A stretch of DNA of 26,670 nt from Candidatus Niyogibacteria bacterium CG10_big_fil_rev_8_21_14_0_10_42_19. Lineage in GTDB: Bacteria; Patescibacteriota; Minisyncoccia; 1-14-0-10-42-19. The position numbers and the translations under genes were made by a program. Positions 14,736 through 21,555 of the stretch are shown here, piece by piece (position 1 is the stretch's first letter; every line of letters starts with the position of its first letter). Below the pieces are notes generated by a model. It was not told where the DNA came from. It searched no databases and saw only the letters and a list, made by a program, of their open reading frames with translations. The DNA lies in assembly GCA_002774705.1 (NCBI GenBank), contig PFCN01000016.1, positions 1 to 26,670 of the forward strand. The letters are read 5' to 3'.

Positions 14736-15593
14736 TTAGCGGGATACCTCCCATAAATTTATTCCATCGGAATGAAAAATAACCGACCCGTCAATATCGG
14801 TCCGCAAAACGCTCGCCCCCGCCGCTTGAAGTTTTTTCAAAACAACATCATGAGGGTGGCCATAACGATTTTTCTCGCCCACCTGAATTATGGCGATATC
14901 CGGGGATACGGCCTCAAGAAAAATATCGGATGTTGAAGTTTTAGAACCATGGTGCCCCACTTTTAAAATATCGGCATCAAGCGCCTCTTTGTCTAGAGTA
15001 TAAAGATATTGCTCCGTTCTTCTTTCGGCATCTCCCATAAATAAAAAAGAGGAATCGCCGTAAACCAGTTTTGTGACGATGGAGCTATCATTTTTATTCC
15101 CGAAAATATTTTCGTCTGGAAACATAAAAATTAAATAAATATTCTCACCTAAGGTCAAACGCATCCCCCTTCTCGCCTTCAAACGCTCAAGGCCTTTTTC
15201 GTCGATTAATTTCTCAAATTCTTTATAAATAGTGGTTTCCGATATTGTCCCGGGATCAATAACAATGCCCACCTTATATCTTTTAAAAATATCGGGAAGT
15301 CCTCCAATGTGATCGGCATCCGGATGAGTCGCTATCACAACGTCAATAAAACGGTCGTAAAAAGGCATCAATTTGGAGATCTCGGATAATATTTTTTTAT
15401 TAGGGCCAGCGTCTATTAAAATCTGATTACCGTTGGGTGCCTCTATAAAAATAGCGTCTCCCTGCCCGATATCCAGAAAAGCTACGGTCAGATAATCCCG
15501 CTCAACATAAAAAACAACACCCCAGACAAAGACTGCAATCGACAGCAAAACCAACAATGAATAAATGCCGATATTTTTCTTGAGATCGCGCAT
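14736..15593 (-). CDS. ComEC-type metallo-beta-lactamase domain protein
   Basis: This corresponds to the C-terminal nuclease-like domain of ComEC as a separate protein. One N-terminal membrane helix (about residues 10-28) anchors a metallo-beta-lactamase fold: VAFLDIGQGDAIFIE, ILIDAGP, THPDADHIGG, SFLFMGDAE, DILKVGHHGSKTS and RYGHPH. In ComEC the domain is thought to degrade the non-transported DNA strand during uptake. The membrane channel part is a separate gene (17950-19470) with the DUF5667 and sigma genes between. A -10 TATAGT lies 6 nt before the ATG and a terminator just upstream, so it is independently transcribed. Confidence 0.88.
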   Translation of the reverse strand: MRDLKKNIGIYSLLVLLSIAVFVWGVVFYVERDYLTVAFLDIGQGDAIFIEAPNGNQILIDAGPNKKILSEISKLMPFYDRFIDVVIATHPDADHIGGLPDIFKRYKVGIVIDPGTISETTIYKEFEKLIDEKGLERLKARRGMRLTLGENIYLIFMFPDENIFGNKNDSSIVTKLVYGDSSFLFMGDAERRTEQYLYTLDKEALDADILKVGHHGSKTSTSDIFLEAVSPDIAIIQVGEKNRYGHPHDVVLKKLQAAGASVLRTDIDGSVIFHSDGINLWEVSR

Positions 15594-15599
15594 ATGAGT

Positions 15600-15605
15600 A
15601 CTATA
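15600..15605 (-). promoter_or_regulatory. -10 element for the ComEC-MBL gene (leaderless)
   Basis: TATAGT on the minus strand, ending 6 nt before ATG 15593. No Shine-Dalgarno sequence. Confidence 0.4.
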
Positions 15606-15615
15606 AAATTTTCAT

Positions 15616-15652
15616 AAAAAAAAGAAAGCCCTGTTACACTGGGGCTTTCTTT
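15616..15652 (-). terminator. Bidirectional-looking terminator
   Basis: Perfect 11-bp stem AAAGAAAGCCC (15621-15631) / GGGCTTTCTTT (15642-15652) with a 10-nt loop. The minus strand continues into a run of T, and the plus strand into AATTTTTC. It insulates the ComEC-MBL gene from upstream transcription. Confidence 0.8.
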
Positions 15653-15720
15653 AATTTTTCTCTTGAATACGAGAGGCTATTTCTTAAACTCCCACCATCT
15701 GTGATGTGAATTTAAAAAGT

Positions 15721-15748
15721 ACTTTTATCTACGATCGTACAATAAAGT
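15721..15748. repeat. TATCTACGATCGT palindrome, copy 4 (isolated)
   Basis: ACTTTTATCTACGATCGT followed by ACAATAAAGT: a 28-bp imperfect palindrome (three mismatched pairs) centred on ACGATCGT at 15731-15738. It shares TTTTATCTACGATCGTA and the flank AAAGTC with copy 2 near 21480, so it belongs to the same family. It lies in the 286-bp gene-free stretch between the ComEC-MBL and DUF5667 genes. Confidence 0.8.
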
Positions 15749-15774
15749 CTTAAAATGAAACTACGGACGGACGA

Positions 15775-15803
15775 GCCCTTCCTACGCTAAAGCTTCGAAG
15801 GGC
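15775..15803. repeat. GC-rich hairpin in gene-free stretch
   Basis: GCCCTTC (15775-15781) pairs with GAAGGGC (15797-15803); the loop contains GCTAAAGC. Not a terminator (no T run). It resembles the short AAGCTTCGAAGG-type palindromes dispersed in some CPR genomes, from memory only. Confidence 0.4.
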
Positions 15804-15829
15804 GAGCTCCTTCAATAAACTTAGAATAA

Positions 15830-15858
15830 CCAAAATCCCGCTTTTAGCGGGATTTTGG
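15830..15858 (-). terminator. Terminator of the sigma/DUF5667 operon
   Basis: 13-bp perfect stem CCAAAATCCCGCT (15830-15842) / AGCGGGATTTTGG (15846-15858), TTT loop. The T run (TTTT) is inside the 3' arm on the minus strand, so it is moderate in strength. Confidence 0.65.
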
Positions 15859-15879
15859 GTTTAACTATCTATATTTTTA

Positions 15880-17130
15880 CTAATCCGAGGTATTAAACGA
15901 AGACTCGCTTGAGGTCGCGGTGTTGCCGGAGGCATCAGCAGACTCCAAAATAAAATAATAAGTGCTTGATGCCGTGAGATCCGTCAAATCAACCGAATGA
16001 CTTGTTACGAGCGCGATTGTTGATCTAACTAAAGGTAAGCTCAAGGGTGTCGTAGTTAAGTAGTAAACCTTGCTTGTTGCCGGCTCATCCGTTGTCCAAT
16101 TGATCGTAGCGGAAGTTGTCGTCGCGTTCGTTACCGTTATAGATAAGATTGCCGGAGCAATATTATCCGCATCATTATTTTCATCCTCATCTTGTTCGTC
16201 ATCTCCGTCCTCATCATCATTATCCCCATCATCATCATTATCATGATCTATCAAAGCTTGAATCTTTTTTTGTATCCCGGGAGCGCGCGTAAGCCCCGGA
16301 GGGACTTTACCCGACTTCCCGGCTCCATTTTCAAGCAGTTCTACAACCCTTAAGAGGCCGCGGTTTGTCTTTTTTTCGCTCCCATCTCCATCTTCGTCTT
16401 CATCATCATCTTGGTCATCCGAAGAAAGCGTGCTAGTCGAGGAGGTCGAAGTTAGGTCCGAAAAATTAAAAGTCAATACGAATTTTCCCGTTTCTCTGAC
16501 CACTTCAACCGAAACATCATCAAATGAATCAAGCGCCTCTACGATACCAGGCAAACGAGAGGCGAATTTTTGTGACATGCTATTCCGGCGTTCCAGTAAT
16601 TTTTCGAGGTTATTTAAAGCTTTGTTTAATTTTTTGAAGTCCTTTGACTTACCTTTTCCTTGATTGTTCGCCTTAACCAAAAAATTCTCGGCATCAATAA
16701 GATTATTTTCCGCTCTTTTTATTACACCCGATATTATAACTTCGTCGTGGTTTGATTCTCCTATCTGCTCGGCCTCATCCAACCTGCGCTCAGCCAAAGT
16801 TAACGCGTAATTTATTTTATTTTCATCTCCAATTATAACAAAACTGCCGAGGCGTTCGGATAAAAGTTTTATCGAATACAAAATATCCTCGGGCAACGCG
16901 GCTTGAGCCGAATTCAAAACCAACCCCCCGGTAATCACAAAAATCACAAGAACCGCCGTAACCACGCCCGCAAAATTATTTCTGAAAAGAGAAGTTCTAT
17001 TATACGAATTTTTTTCGTCCACATTCGCGAGTTTCACAAAATAAAGACGTCTATTTCCAAGCCATAATTTATCCGGCTCTATTTTCCTTAACTTTTTTAT
17101 TCTTTTTATCGTCTTAATAAAATCCAACAT
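15880..17130 (-). CDS. DUF5667 membrane protein with FN3 domain, probable anti-sigma factor
   Basis: N-terminus (about 1-50) is cytoplasmic and basic (RIKKLRKIEPDKLWLGN); one membrane helix follows (AGVVTAVLVIFVITGGLVL, about 54-72); then a DUF5667-type helical domain opening ALPEDILYSIKLLSERLG (about 78-190). Next come Ser/Thr linkers, two acidic low-complexity runs rich in D and E that could bind calcium, and a C-terminal fibronectin type III domain (ILSITVTNATTTSATINWTT). It starts 18 nt after an ECF sigma gene, the classic place for an anti-sigma factor, so the short cytoplasmic tail may hold the sigma factor while the outer part senses the surface. The DUF5667 assignment and the anti-sigma role are inferred from motif memory and context. 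Confidence 0.75.
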   Translation of the reverse strand: MLDFIKTIKRIKKLRKIEPDKLWLGNRRLYFVKLANVDEKNSYNRTSLFRNNFAGVVTAVLVIFVITGGLVLNSAQAALPEDILYSIKLLSERLGSFVIIGDENKINYALTLAERRLDEAEQIGESNHDEVIISGVIKRAENNLIDAENFLVKANNQGKGKSKDFKKLNKALNNLEKLLERRNSMSQKFASRLPGIVEALDSFDDVSVEVVRETGKFVLTFNFSDLTSTSSTSTLSSDDQDDDEDEDGDGSEKKTNRGLLRVVELLENGAGKSGKVPPGLTRAPGIQKKIQALIDHDNDDDGDNDDEDGDDEQDEDENNDADNIAPAILSITVTNATTTSATINWTTDEPATSKVYYLTTTPLSLPLVRSTIALVTSHSVDLTDLTASSTYYFILESADASGNTATSSESSFNTSD

Positions 17131-17148
17131 AAAATTGATAAATAAATA

Positions 17149-17700
17149 TTAAATATATAAAATTTTCTTTAAATTCTGCACCGACCTATAAATAGAGACG
17201 TAAACGGCATTGGGATTCTTACCGGAAAGACCGGAAATCTCTTTTATCGATAGACCGTCAACAAATCTCCAATGGAGGATATCGCGATGATGTTCGGGCA
17301 TCTTTTCCAGCGCCATTTTAACTTGCGAGAACTCCGCATCTTGCTCTATTTTTTTATGAGAATTAATGATATCCGCGATATTTCCAACCATCTCGTCATC
17401 TATCGGCAAAGTTCTGCTGCCTGGTGACCTCCAATGATCGGCAATCAAATTGCGCATAACTTTGTACATAAAAACCGGGTAAGAGCGTATTTCCTGGCCA
17501 CTCCTTAAATATTCCCAGGCACGCATAAAAGACTGGGAAACCAAATCTTCCGACAATTCCTTTGAGCTTGTGCGTAAAACACAAAATCTATATAATTTGG
17601 GGGCTAATTCATCAAAAGCCCCCAAAAAATCTTTTTCTGAACTACTATCCATAGACACGGACAAGTCCTTCTTCAGGGTTTTTCGAATAATGCCGTCCAT
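17149..17700 (-). CDS. ECF-type RNA polymerase sigma factor
   Basis: 183 aa with sigma region 2 (LYRFCVLRTSSKELSEDLVS then SFMRAWEYLRS, about 35-75) and region 4 with its helix-turn-helix (MPEHHRDILHWRFVDGLSIK, then NPNAVYVSIYRSVQNLKK, about 133-180). Regions 1.1 and 3 are absent, as in ECF sigmas. It should direct polymerase to a small regulon, probably including itself. The ATG at 17700 has no Shine-Dalgarno sequence; a second ATG at residue 17 (17652) fits region 2 equally well. The next gene (DUF5667/FN3) is the likely anti-sigma partner. Confidence 0.9.
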   Translation of the reverse strand: MDGIIRKTLKKDLSVSMDSSSEKDFLGAFDELAPKLYRFCVLRTSSKELSEDLVSQSFMRAWEYLRSGQEIRSYPVFMYKVMRNLIADHWRSPGSRTLPIDDEMVGNIADIINSHKKIEQDAEFSQVKMALEKMPEHHRDILHWRFVDGLSIKEISGLSGKNPNAVYVSIYRSVQNLKKILYI

Positions 17701-17721
17701 ATTGCGATAAAATTAAATTTT

Positions 17722-17747
17722 GACATCCTATTTAAATAAGACGTTCC
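17722..17747 (-). promoter_or_regulatory. Possible ECF-type autoregulatory promoter
   Basis: Minus strand GGAAC (17747-17743), 17 bp, TGTC (17725-17722), resembling the AAC...GTC spacing of ECF promoters, upstream of the sigma gene's own ATG. An inverted repeat TTATTTGAT/ATCAAATAA (17769-17777, 17790-17798) lies just upstream. The remainder of the stretch to 17949 shows no clear gene. Confidence 0.4.
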
Positions 17748-17949
17748 TTGAACCTAAAATATTACAGGTTATTTGATATTATCCAACAAATCAAATAAAA
17801 ATCAATCAAGCCGGAGAGGGGGAGAATAATGATATCCCTTCACTCATTCTTGTACCACTAACGTGGGACTCCCAAAGTTTAGGTTTTTTTATTCCCAATT
17901 ACATCGGAGGATAACACCAAAAAGGCTTAAAAATCCGTTCAAGGACCCA

Positions 17950-19470
17950 TCAATTTCCACCAGGCCACTTATTTTTTTGTTTAAAAAATACAAACCACCC
18001 TAAAAACGCGTAAACAACAACAACCGCGATAAACGGAAAATAACTTATATTTAATTCCGAAAAAGGGAGGTTGGAAAATACCTCGACAACCTTAAGATCA
18101 TAGGAAAGAATAACGTAAGCCAGCCAGGCGAAAGGAAAAGCCATAATTTGGGAAACGAGTCCCAAAACTCCGGAAAGAAACCCGAAAAGCATCGCGAATG
18201 GTACGGTTATAAGTATTAAGGCGTTCACCGGAAGAGCCGAAAGAGAAAAAGTCCCCATGCTGTGTAAGATGATAGGGGTCACGGCGATCTGGGCCGAAAG
18301 AGTAGCGAGCAAAACCTCGCGGACATTTTTGAATTTAACGGGAATAAAATTTAATAACCCTTCAAGCTTGGGAGCAAGATATATAAGACCTAAAGTTGCC
18401 ACGAAAGAAAGTTGGAAAGACGCGTCAAAACGGAGCAACTTAGGATTATGAAGGAGCATAAAAAAACCGGCGGTAAATAAGGCTATACTGACACGATAGA
18501 TCTGTCCGGTAGCTTGCGCGAAATAAATAAGTAACGCCATAATAGACGCCCTAACAACGGTTGCCGATGCCCCGGCAATAATGGCGAACGCGATAATACC
18601 CGACATTCCTAAAAATATGCTCGCGCCCCACGGAAGAAAAGACCTAAAAACCGAGGCCACAGCTTTGGCAATAATGGTAACGTTATAACCCGAAAGCACA
18701 ACAATATGGATCACGCCCACTTTTCTAAAATCATCCAAGAGCTCGGCGGGCATCGATCTTTTCGCGCCGAGCGTAAGCCCGCTTAAAAAAGAGGCGTGTG
18801 GCTCAGGCAAGACACCCGAAACGCTTTCTAAATATTTGTTTTTCAAATAAAAAAGCGATCTTTTTACGGATGACCCGCCTTCACCCTCTTTTTCAAGATC
18901 GGGATAAAATATCTCAAGAAAAATCCCGTCTTTCGCTAAATATGCCGGATAATCAAAGACCCGCCCCTCCTGCCCCGGGTTTGTCGAAGGAAATGCTTCG
19001 GGCTCTTTTAATCTGCCCTCAATCTTTAATTTGTCTCCGTATTTATATTCCGGATAGCGTGGAGCATTGACCAAGATCAGGTCGCCGGGTACCGAGATCC
19101 ATTTTTTTTCACTCCAGTTAAAAACCTCCTCCGCTTTTAAAAGAAGTTTGGTTGAATTTTGTCTTTCGTCCGGCTCATCGACAACAATCCCGCGGACAAC
19201 AACCTCGCTATCCGCGTACGGTTTTAACTCGGAGGAAATGTTTTGCATATCCTTGAATTGATACCGTAAAATCCCGATGCTTAATGCCGAAAGAAATATA
19301 AAAAATGAAATAAAAATAATATTCTTCCGGACAAACCAAAAAACAAAAGAAAAGACCGCGAGAACCAAAATAAACAAAACGACGGGCAAACCGATATTAA
19401 CAAAAGAGCGGATAGCTATACCCGCTCCGAACCCTGAAAATATAAGTATTAATATTCTTTCATTGTTCAT
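17950..19470 (-). CDS. comEC: ComEC/Rec2 DNA-uptake channel (membrane part only)
   Basis: ComEC moves single-stranded DNA across the membrane in natural transformation. This 506-residue protein has N-terminal helices, an OB-like DUF4131 region (about 60-190; VVVRGIVVDEPDERQN onward), then the Competence domain with the signature FLSGLTLGAKRSM, VIHIVVLSGYNVTIIAK and ATVVRASIMALLIYFA, and about eight more helices. The C-terminal metallo-beta-lactamase domain is missing and occurs as a separate gene at 14736-15593. The ATG is 1 nt after the rnhA stop, so translation is coupled. It is the only gene in the window ending in TGA. Confidence 0.92.
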   Translation of the reverse strand: MNNERILILIFSGFGAGIAIRSFVNIGLPVVLFILVLAVFSFVFWFVRKNIIFISFFIFLSALSIGILRYQFKDMQNISSELKPYADSEVVVRGIVVDEPDERQNSTKLLLKAEEVFNWSEKKWISVPGDLILVNAPRYPEYKYGDKLKIEGRLKEPEAFPSTNPGQEGRVFDYPAYLAKDGIFLEIFYPDLEKEGEGGSSVKRSLFYLKNKYLESVSGVLPEPHASFLSGLTLGAKRSMPAELLDDFRKVGVIHIVVLSGYNVTIIAKAVASVFRSFLPWGASIFLGMSGIIAFAIIAGASATVVRASIMALLIYFAQATGQIYRVSIALFTAGFFMLLHNPKLLRFDASFQLSFVATLGLIYLAPKLEGLLNFIPVKFKNVREVLLATLSAQIAVTPIILHSMGTFSLSALPVNALILITVPFAMLFGFLSGVLGLVSQIMAFPFAWLAYVILSYDLKVVEVFSNLPFSELNISYFPFIAVVVVYAFLGWFVFFKQKNKWPGGN

Positions 19471-19471
19471 T

Positions 19472-19906
19472 TTAGAACATTTTTTGATCTTTCGAATCCA
19501 GCACTTCGTTCAACAACGCGTCGGCTTCTTTATTCTTCTCGCGCGGAATATGGTGATAGCTTACGCCTCCGAATTCCATGCTTAAATTATGGATACCTAT
19601 AAAATGACGGAAAAGTTTTTCTTCTTCTATTTTATAAATGCCGGAGAGCTGTCTTTGGACCAATTCCGAATCCATTCTTATTTCCACTTTTATTTTTTTG
19701 ACCTTTTCTTTTCCGAAAAGCTGTTTTGCTTTTTTAAGAGCGAAGATCACGGCTTCATATTCAGCTTCGTTATTTGTTTTAATGCCTATTTGTTCGGCGT
19801 ATTTTTTTAAGGTATTACCTTTTTCATCCTTGATAACAATGCCGATCGCGGCATGTCCCGGATTCCCGCGTGAACCGCCGTCGGTATATACAATAAATTT
19901 ATCCAT
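19472..19906 (-). CDS. rnhA: Ribonuclease HI family protein
   Basis: RNase HI cleaves RNA in RNA-DNA hybrids. KFIVYTDGGSRGNPG carries the first catalytic Asp, TNNEAEYEAVIFAL the Glu (with the NxAE signature), MDSELV the second Asp, and REKNKEADALLNE the last Asp. Length 144 aa is normal and the basic protrusion of E. coli RNase HI is short or absent. It lies 36 nt after the RecB-like nuclease and 1 nt before comEC, suggesting a nucleic-acid processing or uptake operon. Confidence 0.92.
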   Translation of the reverse strand: MDKFIVYTDGGSRGNPGHAAIGIVIKDEKGNTLKKYAEQIGIKTNNEAEYEAVIFALKKAKQLFGKEKVKKIKVEIRMDSELVQRQLSGIYKIEEEKLFRHFIGIHNLSMEFGGVSYHHIPREKNKEADALLNEVLDSKDQKMF

Positions 19907-19942
19907 AATAATTTAATGACTTAACGCCCTATAAACTTAATA

Positions 19943-20737
19943 CTATAAATAACCAATAGAACGCAACCAATAACTATTTTCCCACTCCCAAAGGGTTTTT
20001 GCGGCCAAAAATGCTTTAATATCATCGCGGAAATACGGGAACTCCTTTAATTCCGCATCTCCCTCAATCTCTCCCCAGTCGTGGGTATCATCCGGACACG
20101 GCGCCACGGCTCTTGATCTCCCGTTCCTTATCTTGCTTCGACCGCCTTTTTCGCGAAGACGCGCCCCGCAAGTCTTACAAATTTTATGTTGGTCAATTCT
20201 TAATATCCAACGCGTCTGGACATTCTGTGAAAGAGATAGGGCATTTTTTATTTCGGGCTCAAGAAGCGCCGACACATATGCGGCGGTCTGCAGATTATAT
20301 TCGGGGTAAAATCCGGTCGAGGTTTTTATGTCCATAACTCCGAATTTTCCGTCAATAACAGCCATAGCGTCTATAGTACCCGCGAATTTATCGCGATATG
20401 ACCATATCCTCCTCTCCATAAATTCGGGGTGGGCGAAAATATTCCTTTTTTCACAGAGATCTTCGAAACCCGCGATCGCGGGTTTTATATTAACGGGAAT
20501 CTCGGGCCTCCCACCAAGTAGAATTTTTTGAGCCACCTCATGAATAAGTGTTCCTTCGATGGCCGATCTATTCTTAACCTCCTCGGCAGAAGCGTAACTA
20601 TCCATTTCACGAAAAAAATTTTCGAGAGCCGGTTTAGCCTTAACCTGTAGGATCCTAGTAACGCGTGGATACCACGACCCATTTACTTGATACCCGCAAG
20701 TTTCTTTAAAAGTAGCCGCATCTTTATACCAAGACAT
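19943..20737 (-). CDS. RecB/Cas4-like PD-(D/E)XK nuclease with zinc module
   Basis: Motifs of the RecB nuclease family appear in order: GTLIHE (H66), AGTID (D123), VMDIKTS (D136, K138) and NLQTAAY (Q150, Y154). A cysteine-rich segment follows (C187-x2-C190 ... C214, H219), likely a zinc knuckle, unlike the iron-sulfur cluster of Cas4. It should be a metal-dependent DNA exo- or endonuclease in repair, uptake or defence. The promoter (20744-20772) makes a leaderless mRNA; the gene diverges from the PaaX/Cas2-like gene with the 38-bp palindrome between, and heads the operon with rnhA and comEC. No cas1 is present. Confidence 0.82.
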   Translation of the reverse strand: MSWYKDAATFKETCGYQVNGSWYPRVTRILQVKAKPALENFFREMDSYASAEEVKNRSAIEGTLIHEVAQKILLGGRPEIPVNIKPAIAGFEDLCEKRNIFAHPEFMERRIWSYRDKFAGTIDAMAVIDGKFGVMDIKTSTGFYPEYNLQTAAYVSALLEPEIKNALSLSQNVQTRWILRIDQHKICKTCGARLREKGGRSKIRNGRSRAVAPCPDDTHDWGEIEGDAELKEFPYFRDDIKAFLAAKTLWEWENSYWLRSIGYL

Positions 20738-20743
20738 TAAAAT

Positions 20744-20772
20744 AGTATATCACCTGATAATTTTTTGTTCAA
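20744..20772 (-). promoter_or_regulatory. Promoter of the RecB-like nuclease operon (leaderless)
   Basis: Minus strand TTGAAC (20772-20767), 17 bp, TATACT (20749-20744), with TG at the extended -10 position. The -10 ends 6 nt before ATG 20737. The 38-bp palindrome begins 18 bp upstream of the -35. Confidence 0.7.
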
Positions 20773-20789
20773 AAAAATTATCCGACCAT

Positions 20790-20827
20790 TTCGTCAATCT
20801 ATCGACGATCGTCGATAGATTGACGAA
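20790..20827. repeat. 38-bp perfect palindrome, copy 1 (operator candidate)
   Basis: Every base from 20790 to 20827 pairs with its partner around the centre ACGATCGT (20805-20812). The arms read TTCGTCAATCTATCG and the complement. The right arm contains TTGACG, the -35 of the PaaX/Cas2-like gene, so bound protein would block that promoter. It can also form a cruciform. Confidence 0.95.
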
Positions 20828-20848
20828 TAAAATATCACAAGATACTAT
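20820..20848 (+). promoter_or_regulatory. Promoter of the PaaX/Cas2-like gene (leaderless, under the palindrome)
   Basis: TTGACG (20820-20825), 17 bp, TACTAT (20843-20848). The ATG at 20856 is 7 nt after the -10. The -35 lies inside copy 1 of the palindrome. Confidence 0.65.
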
Positions 20849-20855
20849 TCTCAAT

Positions 20856-21419
20856 ATGACAAGAAAATTGGGCGATATGGGGCCGTTCTCACAAAAAATA
20901 CTGCTTCTTCTGCTGGGAGGGGCCGCGCTCGGTCTTACCCCATACCCGAATAAACAATTCAAAATTATAAAAGAAATAACAAAAGAATGGGGGAATATCA
21001 ACCGCAATAATTTAAATAAATCAATTAAACGCCTATATGAATCAAAGCTGGTTAAAATGAGAAATAATAAAGACGGAACGTCTACTTTGGTGCTAACATT
21101 AAACGGCAAAAGAAAGGCTCTAACTTACAATGCCCAAAATATAAAAATAAGACCGATGGAAAAGTGGGATGGTAAATGGCGTATTGTTCTTTTTGATATA
21201 CCAGAAAAATCCAGAAAAGCTCGGGATGCCATTCGGCATATTCTCAAAAAGTCCGGGTTTTTTGAATATCAAAAAAGTATTTTTGTGCATCCATTTAATT
21301 GTCAAGACGAAATAAGTTTCGTTGTAGAGTTTTTTAATATGCGTCAACATATTCGCTTTGTCGTGGCTGAATCTCTTGACAACGAATACCACCTTAAAGA
21401 ATTTTTTGACTTAAAATAA
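20856..21419 (+). CDS. PaaX-like protein: winged helix plus Cas2-like domain
   Basis: 187 aa. Residues about 12-95 form a winged helix (SQKILLLLLGGAALGLTPYP, then a recognition-helix region NNLNKSIKRLYESKLV and a TSTLVLTLNGK wing). Residues about 104-187 match the PaaX/Cas2-like ferredoxin fold: KWRIVLFDIPEKSRKARDAI (D114 at the Cas2 catalytic Asp position), GFFEYQKSIFVHPF and HIRFVVAESLDNE. Such proteins are abundant in CPR genomes and often annotated as Cas2, but no cas1, repeats-spacers or other cas gene is here. ATG 20856 was chosen because the -10 sits 7 nt upstream; a TTG at 20820 lies in the palindrome/-35. It is flanked by three palindromes, so it may bind or cut them. Confidence 0.8.
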   Translation: MTRKLGDMGPFSQKILLLLLGGAALGLTPYPNKQFKIIKEITKEWGNINRNNLNKSIKRLYESKLVKMRNNKDGTSTLVLTLNGKRKALTYNAQNIKIRPMEKWDGKWRIVLFDIPEKSRKARDAIRHILKKSGFFEYQKSIFVHPFNCQDEISFVVEFFNMRQHIRFVVAESLDNEYHLKEFFDLK

Positions 21420-21423
21420 ATTT

Positions 21424-21442
21424 GTAAAAAGCGTATTTTTAC
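21424..21442 (+). terminator. Weak terminator-like hairpin after the PaaX/Cas2-like gene
   Basis: GTAAAAA (21424-21430) and TTTTTAC (21436-21442) form an A-T-rich 7-bp stem just after the stop codon. Low stability. Confidence 0.3.
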
Positions 21443-21465
21443 CTACTGTCCAAAATGATAATGGT

Positions 21466-21493
21466 ATTTTTATCTACGATCGTATATAAAAGT
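21466..21493. repeat. TATCTACGATCGT palindrome, copy 2
   Basis: 28 bp around ACGATCGT (21476-21483), arms TTTTATCT and ATATAAAA, two non-Watson-Crick pairs. It is 47 bp after the stop of the PaaX/Cas2-like gene and nearly identical to copy 4 over 17 bases. Confidence 0.85.
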
Positions 21494-21502
21494 CATTAAT
21501 CA

Positions 21503-21542
21503 TTTTGTCATTTTATCTACGATCGTGGATAAAATGACAAAA
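21503..21542. repeat. TATCTACGATCGT palindrome, copy 3
   Basis: 40 bp around ACGATCGT (21519-21526) with a single mismatched pair: arms TTTTGTCATTTTATC and the complement. Its arms start with the same GTCA as copy 1, at the same distance from the centre. Confidence 0.92.
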
Positions 21543-21555
21543 AATAAGTTAAATA

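Noticed and set aside
17830..17865. Ten-codon plus-strand frame (MISLHSFLYH) after a GGAGAGGGGGAG stretch
   Set aside because: No convincing promoter or terminator and no conservation evidence; too short to call.
17950..19470. Genetic-code change (UGA as glycine)
   Set aside because: comEC ends in TGA at a sensible place and conserved genes contain no in-frame TGA; TAG ends many genes, so it is not sense either.
20820..20855. TTG start 12 codons upstream for the PaaX/Cas2-like gene
   Set aside because: Lies within the palindrome and -35; the -10 at 20843-20848 would be inside the coding region.
20790..21542. CRISPR array
   Set aside because: The repeats are single long palindromes at irregular distances, without equal repeats and spacers, and no cas1 is present.
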